This document shows, piece by piece, positions 5,330 to 10,542 of a stretch of DNA of 10,542 nucleotides. Each line of letters begins with the position of its first letter. The first letter of the stretch is position 1. Origin of the DNA: RGIG1959 sp045604545 (lineage in GTDB: Bacteria; Bacillota; Clostridia; Oscillospirales; Acutalibacteraceae); the NCBI GenBank assembly GCA_045604545.1, contig JAZUOG010000078.1, positions 1 to 10,542 of the forward strand, in the 5' to 3' direction. The notes beneath the pieces were generated by a model, which searched no databases, was not told the DNA's origin, and saw only the letters and a program-made list of their open reading frames with translations. The translations under genes were made by a program, and so were the position numbers.

Positions 5330-6880
5330 TCACACTTTGTTTCGATTCTTCGCTTTGATAACCATCACGAAGCCGACAAACAATGCCAGTGCGACAGCCC
5401 ACATGATGACAGCGCTGAGCACACCGCCGAAGCTGACACACGCACCCGCAACCACATACGAAATCGTAGCGATAACCGCCACAACAGACGCATACGGAAG
5501 CTGTGTTTTGACGTGATCAACGTGGTTGCACTGTGCACCCGCAGATGCGAGGATCGTCGTGTCGGAAATCGGCGACACATGATCACCGAACACCGCACCG
5601 CCGAGGGTCGCAGAAACGGTCATGATCGCCATGGTGCCGCTGCCGCCGAGAATGGTAACAGCGATCGGCACAAGCACGCCGAACGTACCCCAGGAGGTAC
5701 CCGTCGAAAACGCGATCAAGCCTGCCAGCACAAAGAAGATGGCCGGGAACAGGAACTGCGGGAACGCACTGTTAGCAAGGTTCTCCTGCACAAACGCCTG
5801 CGCGTCCAGATAACCGCCCTTGGCGCCCATGATGCCGGAGATAGACCACGCGAAGGTCAGGATCAGAATAGCGGGAACCATCGCCTTGAAGCCTTCTGTA
5901 AAGCTACCGGTGATCTCCTTGAAGGATACCACGCGAGACAGCATATAATACACAGCAATGATGATCAGCGCTACGGTCGAACCGATTGCCAGAGACATGC
6001 CGGCGTCACAGTTGGAGAACGCTTCAATGAAGTTGGCAGACTGCAGCTCGGTGTCGATCAGACCGGTATCCCAGTTGTAGAAGAAGCCGGTATACAGCAT
6101 GCCGCCGATGCAGCAGATGATGAGAATGATGACCGGAATGATCAGATGACGAACCTTGCCTTTGGGATTTGCCTTGATCTCATCGTTAGATTCAGCACCC
6201 TCTGTCTCGCCCGCGAATACATCACCGGTTTCTTCGGCAATTCTCTCATTGCGTTTCATCTTGCCAAAATCAAACTTAAAGAAGCACAGTGAAAACACCA
6301 TTACGAGCGTGAGCAAAGCATATACATTGAACGGAATGGTGGTGATGAACATCATCAGACCGTCACCCTCCAGTTCACCGGCAACCGCGGCCGCCCAGCT
6401 GGAGATCGGCGCAATGATGCAGACAGGCGCCGCCGTGGCATCGATGATATACGCCAGTTTCGCTCTCGATACCTTAAATCTGTCCGTCACGGGACGCATG
6501 ACCGAGCCGACCGTCAGGCAGTTAAAATAGTCATCCACAAAGATCAGACAACCGAGCCCTGCTGTTGCGGCGAGTGCACCGCCTTTGCTTTTGATCTTGC
6601 GGCCTGCCCACTCGCCGTAGGCTTTGGCACCGCCGGATTTTTGCATGAGCACAACCAAAATACCCAAAACGACCAGGAACACAATGATCGGCGTGTTACC
6701 GCCAACCTTTTCGCTCATAACCTGATACAGTGTGAACAATGCGTCGATCGGATTTCCGCCGGCATACATCAACGCACCCACAAAGATACCGAGGAAGAGC
6801 GAGACATATACCTGCTTGGTGACCAGCGCCAGCACAATGGCGATGACCGCAGGCATAAATGCCCAAAAAGTACCTTCCAT
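5330..6880 (-). CDS. NhaC-superfamily transporter, probable lysine transporter
   Basis: A 516-residue polytopic membrane protein of the NhaC Na+/H+ antiporter superfamily. Diagnostic segments are FVDDYFNCLTVGSVMRP (from about residue 114), the following APVCIIAPISSWAAA, and the C-terminal GDHVSPISDTTILASAG (from about residue 432). The ATG at 6880 is preferred because GGAGGA lies 7 bases upstream; two earlier in-frame ATGs (6910, 6895) lack a site and run into the leader. The gene is preceded by a lysine riboswitch and intrinsic terminator, and NhaC-type proteins behind such riboswitches have been proposed as lysine transporters (called LysW in the comparative genomics literature). By context it should therefore move lysine, probably with Na+ or H+; plain Na+/H+ exchange is the alternative. 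Monocistronic, with its own terminator at 5286-5324. Confidence 0.9.
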   Translation of the reverse strand: MEGTFWAFMPAVIAIVLALVTKQVYVSLFLGIFVGALMYAGGNPIDALFTLYQVMSEKVGGNTPIIVFLVVLGILVVLMQKSGGAKAYGEWAGRKIKSKGGALAATAGLGCLIFVDDYFNCLTVGSVMRPVTDRFKVSRAKLAYIIDATAAPVCIIAPISSWAAAVAGELEGDGLMMFITTIPFNVYALLTLVMVFSLCFFKFDFGKMKRNERIAEETGDVFAGETEGAESNDEIKANPKGKVRHLIIPVIILIICCIGGMLYTGFFYNWDTGLIDTELQSANFIEAFSNCDAGMSLAIGSTVALIIIAVYYMLSRVVSFKEITGSFTEGFKAMVPAILILTFAWSISGIMGAKGGYLDAQAFVQENLANSAFPQFLFPAIFFVLAGLIAFSTGTSWGTFGVLVPIAVTILGGSGTMAIMTVSATLGGAVFGDHVSPISDTTILASAGAQCNHVDHVKTQLPYASVVAVIATISYVVAGACVSFGGVLSAVIMWAVALALFVGFVMVIKAKNRNKV

Positions 6881-6910
6881 GAGAAATTCCTCCATATTGT
6901 TTTTTGCCAC

Positions 6911-6955
6911 AAAAAAAGGATCACGGCACTATCATCATGCCGCGATCCTTTTTGA
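6911..6955 (-). terminator. Riboswitch-controlled intrinsic terminator
   Basis: On the - strand GGATCGCGGC (6948-6939) pairs with GCCGTGATCC (6927-6918), extended by A-U pairs and followed by a T7 run (6917-6911). One pair is G-U on this strand but A-C on the other, so the structure belongs to the - strand transcript. It lies between the lysine aptamer and the transporter start and is the expression platform: forming it stops transcription. The competing antiterminator pairing could not be resolved by eye. Confidence 0.88.
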
Positions 6956-6965
6956 TCAGCATAAT

Positions 6966-7125
6966 ACAATAGCGCAACACTAAGCAGTGACAGTCGCGCC
7001 GATATTCTCGTCGCGCCCGAATAAGAATTCGTTGGGCGATCATTCTCATTCTCGGCGATGTCCCCTTTCCCACACAAATTCAAAGCCCTCATTTGTGCTT
7101 ATCATGAACACCGCGCCTCTATTGT
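6966..7125 (-). promoter_or_regulatory. Lysine riboswitch (L box)
   Basis: The - strand leader matches the lysine aptamer consensus in order: the P1 strand ACAATAG (7125-7119) running into AGAGGCGCGG; GAAAGGGGA followed by TCGCCGA (near 7070-7050); ACTGTCA (near 6994-6987) in the junction; then GCG and the P1 closing strand CTATTGT (6972-6966). Length, about 160 bases, is normal. It lies 13 bases downstream of a consensus promoter and upstream of an intrinsic terminator, so lysine binding should stabilise P1, allow the terminator and reduce expression of the transporter gene at 5330-6880. Confidence 0.93.
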
Positions 7126-7138
7126 GACTAATAGAGAC

Positions 7139-7167
7139 AATATAGCATATAATTCTACATTTGTCAA
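7139..7167 (-). promoter_or_regulatory. Sigma-A promoter of the lysine transporter leader
   Basis: On the - strand a perfect TTGACA (7162-7167) and TATATT (7139-7144) are separated by 17 bp. The start point falls near 7132, just before the lysine aptamer. Confidence 0.9.
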
Positions 7168-7168
7168 T

Positions 7169-7190
7169 AAAATGAGTTACCACTCATTTT
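7169..7190. promoter_or_regulatory. Inverted repeat upstream of the lysine transporter promoter
   Basis: AAAATGAGT (7169-7177) and ACTCATTTT (7182-7190) form a 9 bp perfect inverted repeat one base upstream of the -35 box. It could be an operator or a short terminator remnant; it lacks a GC-rich stem. Confidence 0.4.
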
Positions 7191-7202
7191 TACAAAACCA
7201 TC

Positions 7203-7241
7203 AAAAAACACAGTCACCCGTTAGTGAGTGACTGTGTTTTT
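7203..7241 (-). terminator. Terminator of the feo operon
   Basis: A 14 bp stem (7204-7217 with 7228-7241) with core CACAGTCAC/GTGACTGTG and A/T flanks lies three bases beyond the stop codon of the FeoB-associated protein gene on the - strand. It ends the iron transport transcript. Confidence 0.9.
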
Positions 7242-7244
7242 GGA

Positions 7245-7424
7245 TTATTCGGTATCTTTGTTTTGACAGCCGCAGTTGCAGGAAGCACACTGCGATGCAC
7301 AGCAGGAACCGCTGTCGGGACAGCCGATACACTTCTTGCCGCTTTTCTTGGCTTTATAGATATAGACGATCGCACCGCCGACAACCACCAACAAAACCGC
7401 GCCAATGATGATGTTTTCAACCAT
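7245..7424 (-). CDS. FeoB-associated Cys-rich membrane protein (59 aa)
   Basis: A short protein found directly after feoB in many Bacillota. Residues 5-23 form one membrane span (IIIGAVLLVVVGGAIVYIY), followed by a basic KAKKSGKK segment and a Cys-rich tail with eight Cys at 32, 35, 41, 42, 46, 49, 51 and 53. The start at 7424 has AAGGAG 8 bases upstream; the gene begins 15 bp after the feoB stop and is the last gene before a terminator, so it is cotranscribed with feoB. Its build matches the FeoB-associated Cys-rich protein family, which is thought to help FeoB-mediated ferrous iron uptake, perhaps by handling iron at the membrane. The biochemical role is not established. A longer out-of-frame reading over the same bases (7214-7420) is a shadow. 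Confidence 0.92.
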   Translation of the reverse strand: MVENIIIGAVLLVVVGGAIVYIYKAKKSGKKCIGCPDSGSCCASQCASCNCGCQNKDTE

Positions 7425-7439
7425 AACCGTTACTCCTTG

Positions 7440-9500
7440 TTATTTCGTCGCTTTGGCAGGAGCCTTTGTTTCCTTCAAAGCATACTCTTCTTTCAGTTTC
7501 TTTGAAGAACGAATGCAGAGGTACACAACAACCGCCGCGAACACGAGCTCAGCGATCAAACCGGGCAGGAAGCCTGCACCGACAGTGCCCGTGGTGATCA
7601 GCGTACCGATCTGATACACAAGATAGCCGCAGGTGAAGCCGACACCAAGCTGAAGCGCAATACCGCCCCACAGCCATTTGGCACTTTTCATCTCGGAGTT
7701 CATGGCACCGATTGCCGCAAAGCAAGGCGGTGTAAAGAGGTTAAACACCAGATATGCCAGTGCCGCAACAGCGGAGATGCCCATCACTTCAACCGTACCG
7801 GATGCCGCATTTTCAACACCCTCGATCAATGCCAGTTCTTCGATGTCAATAAAACCTGTAAGTCCGAAGCAAACAGCCAGCGTGCCGACCACATTCTCCT
7901 TGGCGATGAAGCCGGTAACGGCGGCCGCCGCCAATTGCCATGACAACACACCGACAACGGGAATCAGCACATAGCCGACAGGCTCACCGATGGTGGCGAG
8001 AATGGACGTGTGTTCCATGCCCTCGGCAACATATTCAAAGCTCCAGTTAAGGCTCTGCATGATCTGAACGACCGTGTTGCAAACCAAAATCACCGTGCCG
8101 GCTTTGACGATATACGCCCAGCCACGTCCGCACATGGATTTGCACGCTCTCCACACAGAAGGTGCTTTATACTCGGGAAGCTCCATAATAAAGAAGGATT
8201 TTCTGGCTTTATAACCGGTGATCTTATTGATAAGAAGTGCACACAGGAAGATGATCACAATGCCGGCAAAATACATCGTTGTGCCGACCCAGCCGTGTTC
8301 AGGGAAGAATGCACCGACAAACAAACCGATCACAGGCAGCTTCGCGCCGCAAGGCATGAAGGGTGTCAACATCGCCGTTGCGCGGCGTTCACGTTCATTG
8401 CGAATGGTGCGGCACGCCATAACACCGGGAATAGCACAACCCGTGCCGATAACAAACGGGATGACGGATTTACCGGACAAACCGACCTTTTTGAAAATGG
8501 GATCCAGCACGACCGACACGCGCGCCATATATCCGCAATCCTCGAGAAGCGCGATCATGAAGTACATGACCATGACAAGCGGAAGGAAACCGACAACTGC
8601 GCCGACACCGCCGATGATGCCGTTGATAAGCAACTCATACAGCAAGGGGTTCGCATCGCCGAGCATACCGCCCGCCCATTCCTGAAACATTTCGATGAGC
8701 GTCACAAGACCCGGAATCGCCACGCCGCCGATCTCCACGCCTTCGGCGATCCACGGCCCGACCCACGCCTGAGAAATCTGGAACACCAGAAACATCACCA
8801 CAGCAAAGATCGGAATACCGAGCCATTTGTTGGTCAGAACCGCATCGATCTTGTCATGGATCGTTTTTTCGTTTGTTTTCACCTTGCGTGTTTCAACCGC
8901 TTTCACGATGTCATTCACAAACGCAAAGCGCTTTCTGTCAGCGGCAGTCACCGCTTTTTTGTCAGTGAGATCGATGTCATCCTGCACATACGGTGCATGC
9001 TGTGGCTTACTGACCGCTTCCGTTGCCGCTTTCACAACTGCGTCAAGTCCCTCACCCGAGGTAGACACCGTTTCGACAACCGGACAGCCCAGCTTATCAG
9101 AAAGCCGTTTCACGTCAATAGCATTCTGCTTTTTATCGTTCACATCGGTTTTGTTGAGTGCCACCACAACAGGAATACCGAGTTCCAGCAGCTGTGTTGT
9201 GAAGAACAAGCTGCGACTGAGATTGGTGGCATCCACAATATTGATGATCGCATCGCGCTTTTTGTTTTTGTCGTAAGAGCTGGTGACGCTTTCCTCAGAG
9301 GTAAACGGCGACATCGAATAGGCGCCCGGAAGGTCGACAGCGATCACGTCGTCAGTACCGCAAAGGCTCTTCCTGATCGGGTGTTCTTTTTTCTCAACGG
9401 TAACGCCTGCCCAGTTACCCACCTTTTCGTTACTGCCGGTCAAAGCGTTGTACATGGTGGTTTTACCGCTGTTGGGATTGCCTGCTAAAGCAATTCTCAT
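7440..9500 (-). CDS. feoB: Ferrous iron transport protein B
   Basis: A 686-residue FeoB, the GTPase-coupled inner membrane ferrous iron transporter. The N-terminal G domain shows G1 GNPNSGKT (7-14), G2 Thr in AGVTVEKKE (about 31-39), G3 DLPG (56-59), G4 NKTD (116-119) and G5 STSGEG (146-151). The membrane part has the two inverted Gate repeats, with the conserved LEDCGYMARVSVVLD, a GTGCAIP segment and PFMPCGAKLP, whose Cys residues are in the usual places. Length is normal for the shorter Bacillota type. The start at 9500 is chosen over upstream in-frame ATGs because AAGGAG lies 9 bases away and the G domain starts there. The gene is followed after 15 bp by the Cys-rich partner. It is separated from feoA by a terminator and two palindromes, suggesting separate iron-responsive control. 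Confidence 0.97.
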   Translation of the reverse strand: MRIALAGNPNSGKTTMYNALTGSNEKVGNWAGVTVEKKEHPIRKSLCGTDDVIAVDLPGAYSMSPFTSEESVTSSYDKNKKRDAIINIVDATNLSRSLFFTTQLLELGIPVVVALNKTDVNDKKQNAIDVKRLSDKLGCPVVETVSTSGEGLDAVVKAATEAVSKPQHAPYVQDDIDLTDKKAVTAADRKRFAFVNDIVKAVETRKVKTNEKTIHDKIDAVLTNKWLGIPIFAVVMFLVFQISQAWVGPWIAEGVEIGGVAIPGLVTLIEMFQEWAGGMLGDANPLLYELLINGIIGGVGAVVGFLPLVMVMYFMIALLEDCGYMARVSVVLDPIFKKVGLSGKSVIPFVIGTGCAIPGVMACRTIRNERERRATAMLTPFMPCGAKLPVIGLFVGAFFPEHGWVGTTMYFAGIVIIFLCALLINKITGYKARKSFFIMELPEYKAPSVWRACKSMCGRGWAYIVKAGTVILVCNTVVQIMQSLNWSFEYVAEGMEHTSILATIGEPVGYVLIPVVGVLSWQLAAAAVTGFIAKENVVGTLAVCFGLTGFIDIEELALIEGVENAASGTVEVMGISAVAALAYLVFNLFTPPCFAAIGAMNSEMKSAKWLWGGIALQLGVGFTCGYLVYQIGTLITTGTVGAGFLPGLIAELVFAAVVVYLCIRSSKKLKEEYALKETKAPAKATK

Positions 9501-9552
9501 GGGGATCATCTCCTTATATGTAAAAGCATAAATGAAACACGGTGACACGGCC

Positions 9553-9578
9553 GATCGGTTAGACGGAGCTAACCAATC
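9553..9578. promoter_or_regulatory. DtxR-type operator-like palindrome upstream of feoB
   Basis: GATCGGTTAG (9553-9562) and CTAACCAATC (9569-9578) form an inverted repeat with one mismatch and a six-base centre. The core TTAG-N6-CTAA is shared with 9591-9610 and 9911-9928. It lies 53 bases before the feoB start and can also fold as an RNA hairpin. Confidence 0.65.
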
Positions 9579-9590
9579 GGGTGAAGAAAA

Positions 9591-9610
9591 GAGTTAGGTT
9601 ACGCTAACTC
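9591..9610. promoter_or_regulatory. DtxR-type operator-like palindrome after feoA
   Basis: GAGTTAG (9591-9597) and CTAACTC (9604-9610) are perfect arms around a six-base centre. Its TTAGGTTACGCTAAC differs at one base from the left 15 bases of the IdeR/DtxR box TTAGGTTAGGCTAACCTAA. Its centre is 35 bp from that of the 9553-9578 site. Confidence 0.7.
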
Positions 9611-9617
9611 CGGGGTT

Positions 9618-9650
9618 AAAAAATAACCACCGCCATCGGGTGTGTTATTT
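9618..9650 (-). terminator. Terminator-like hairpin after feoA
   Basis: On the - strand AAATAAC plus CACC (with one bulged base) pairs with GGTG plus GTTATTT, followed by a T6 run (9623-9618). It starts three bases after the feoA stop. The stem is AU-rich, so termination is probably partial. Confidence 0.65.
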
Positions 9651-9653
9651 CCG

Positions 9654-9872
9654 TCAATCCTCAATAACAATCGCTTCGGCAAGCTGGTTGTCGATGGTGT
9701 AGCGACCGTCTTTGATCGACACGACACAACCACCCTTGAGGTGAGAGATCACGGTGATGGGTTCGCCGCTGTAGCAACCAAGCGAAAACAGAAATGCATC
9801 CATCTCTTCATCATCGGTCTCGATGACACGAATGATATACTCTTTGCCTTCAACTGCAGAACGAAGATCCAT
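9654..9872 (-). CDS. feoA: Ferrous iron transport protein A
   Basis: A 72-residue cytosolic SH3-like protein, the usual size for FeoA, which works with FeoB in ferrous iron uptake. It begins MDLRSAVEGKEYIIRVIE and contains LFSLGCYSGEPITVISHL and a C-terminal TIDNQLAEAIVIE, the conserved FeoA pattern (LGCxxGxxI near the middle, AxxI at the end). The ATG at 9872 is selected over one at 9899 because GGGGAG lies just upstream. It has a consensus promoter at 9936-9964 with a palindrome at the start point. A terminator-like hairpin separates it from feoB, so the two may be only partly cotranscribed. Confidence 0.94.
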   Translation of the reverse strand: MDLRSAVEGKEYIIRVIETDDEEMDAFLFSLGCYSGEPITVISHLKGGCVVSIKDGRYTIDNQLAEAIVIED

Positions 9873-9910
9873 GACACTCTCCCCTTTCGCGAAAATCATC
9901 GGGATCTTGC

Positions 9911-9928
9911 GATTAGCCTTTGCTAACC
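9911..9928. promoter_or_regulatory. DtxR-type operator-like palindrome at the feoA start point
   Basis: GATTAG (9911-9916) and CTAACC (9923-9928) flank six bases, giving the same TTAG-N6-CTAA core as the two sites between feoA and feoB. It begins at the predicted +1 of the feoA promoter, a position where a bound repressor would block transcription. Confidence 0.7.
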
Positions 9929-9935
9929 ATAGGAA

Positions 9936-9964
9936 ATGATAGCACCGAACCGGTGGTTTGTCAA
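9936..9964 (-). promoter_or_regulatory. Sigma-A promoter of feoA
   Basis: On the - strand a perfect TTGACA (9959-9964) and TATCAT (9936-9941) are separated by 17 bp. The spacer contains a small inverted repeat CACCG-AAC-CGGTG (9943-9955). Confidence 0.88.
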
Positions 9965-10019
9965 GTGAAAAATGTAAGATTTTTCAAAAAGCAACAAAAT
10001 TCTTCACTCGAAGTCGCAC

Positions 10020-10057
10020 TTGCAAAAAAGCGAGGAATATGCTATGCTATATATAAT
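10020..10057 (+). promoter_or_regulatory. Promoter region of the DtxR-family regulator
   Basis: TTGCAA (10020-10025) and TATGCT (10043-10048) are 17 bp apart; a perfect TATAAT also lies at 10052-10057 and a TGC-TATATA extended -10 at 10045-10053. Which of these is used cannot be decided. No TTAG-N6-CTAA palindrome is present here. Confidence 0.5.
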
Positions 10058-10079
10058 ATAGTTCTAAAGGAGTACGATC

Positions 10080-10451
10080 ATGCACATTCAGGAATCCGGC
10101 GAGATGTATCTGGAAACGATCCATATTTTGAGCCAAAAACAACCTTCTGTACGCTCCATTGATGTTTGTGAGTATATGGGCTATTCCAAGCCCAGTGTCA
10201 GTCGCGCCATCGGTCTTCTCAAATCGGGCGGCTATGTCCGCGTTGACGAATACGGTCATCTTCAATTGACCGATGCGGGACGTGAGATCGCCGAAAAAAT
10301 GTATGAGCGTCACACCCTGCTCACCGAATTTTTGGTTCGTCTCGGCGTAGACGAATCCATCGCCACGGAAGACGCCTGTAAGATCGAACATCATCTGAGC
10401 GATCAGTCCTTTGAAGCCATCAAAAAACATGCCGAACAATACCTTGCGTAA
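10080..10451 (+). CDS. DtxR/MntR-family metal-dependent regulator
   Basis: A 123-residue metalloregulator made of an N-terminal winged helix (residues about 5-70; recognition region GYSKPSVSRAIGLLKSGGYV) and the helical dimerisation and metal-binding domain. It lacks the C-terminal SH3-like domain of DtxR and so has the size of MntR. Visible ligands are Met9, Glu12, His78 and Cys100-x2-Glu103-His104. Met and Cys at these positions are the DtxR/IdeR pattern, where MntR has Asp and Glu, which argues for iron sensing. AAAGGAG lies 7 bases before the ATG. The gene diverges from feoA, and palindromes resembling parts of the IdeR box lie at the feoA start and before feoB, so the likely role is iron-dependent repression of feo. 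Manganese sensing remains possible. The gene ends before a terminator at 10472-10512. Confidence 0.93.
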   Translation: MHIQESGEMYLETIHILSQKQPSVRSIDVCEYMGYSKPSVSRAIGLLKSGGYVRVDEYGHLQLTDAGREIAEKMYERHTLLTEFLVRLGVDESIATEDACKIEHHLSDQSFEAIKKHAEQYLA

Positions 10452-10471
10452 CCACACTCCGTATATATGCG

Positions 10472-10512
10472 AAAATTCCGTTTCACACAACCGGGAAACG
10501 GGAATTTTTATT
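10472..10512 (+). terminator. Terminator of the DtxR-family regulator gene
   Basis: AAAATTCCGTTTC (10472-10484) pairs with GAAACGGGAATTTT (10495-10508) with one bulged G and a ten-base loop, followed by Ts. It starts 21 bases after the stop codon. Confidence 0.85.
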
Positions 10513-10542
10513 TTTCATCATCTTTTGTTGGGTCAAAAAAAA

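Noticed and set aside
5279..6292. A 337-codon open frame on the + strand opposite the NhaC-type gene
   Set aside because: Antisense shadow: starts within the terminator region, is rich in Arg/His/Asp and lacks any recognisable domain, while the - strand frame is a conserved membrane protein.
7214..7420. A 68-codon - strand open frame overlapping the FeoB-associated gene
   Set aside because: It is out of frame with the Cys-rich family-like protein, lacks a ribosome binding site and runs into the terminator hairpin.
8010..9488. A 492-codon open frame on the + strand opposite feoB
   Set aside because: It lies wholly antisense to a clear FeoB, has a low-complexity His/Arg/Asp-rich composition typical of complementary-strand reading, and has no ribosome binding site or family motif.

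Overview
The window reads as chromosomal DNA of a low-to-mid GC Bacillota, most likely a gut-type Clostridia (Oscillospiraceae-like). The support is strong AAGGAG-type ribosome binding sites, one TTG start, a transcription-attenuating lysine riboswitch, a Gram-positive CUT1 sugar importer without its own ATPase, and a feoA / feoB / FeoB-associated Cys-rich protein cluster. The genus cannot be named from the sequence.

Layout. Positions 1-28 are the 3' end of a tRNA. Positions 29-373 hold an odd duplicated block: two rho-independent terminators, each preceded by a tRNA 3' end and followed by an inverted copy of that end, which is fused to a 112 bp repeat present twice (76-187 and 262-373, 3 differences). 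A three-gene sugar ABC importer operon follows on the + strand (lipoprotein 450-1793, permeases 1817-2665 and 2665-3504). It converges on a TrhA/hemolysin III family membrane protein (3538-4170, -) across a perfect bidirectional terminator that contains both stop codons. Diverging from that gene is a 47-residue Cys-rich membrane peptide (4267-4410, +). It converges across another bidirectional terminator on an orotate-phosphoribosyltransferase-like protein (4475-5116, -) that has a good promoter of its own.

Positions 5330-6880 (-) encode an NhaC-superfamily transporter. Its leader (about 6913-7167) has a consensus promoter, a complete lysine riboswitch aptamer and an intrinsic terminator, so the protein is best read as a lysine transporter switched off when lysine is plentiful.

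Positions 7245-10451 form a ferrous iron locus: feoA (9654-9872), feoB (7440-9500) and a 59-residue FeoB-associated Cys-rich membrane protein (7245-7424), all on the - strand, with a short DtxR/MntR-family regulator (10080-10451) facing away. Three palindromes of the form TTAG-N6-CTAA lie at the feoA promoter start point and between feoA and feoB. They are the obvious candidate operators for the adjacent regulator, whose visible metal ligands (Met9, Cys100, Glu103, His104) look more like iron-responsive DtxR/IdeR than manganese-responsive MntR.

No mobile element, CRISPR array, prophage or defence system is visible. The least explained parts are the tRNA-end repeat block at 1-373, the Cys-rich peptide at 4267-4410 and the phosphoribosyltransferase homologue with a degenerate PRPP loop.
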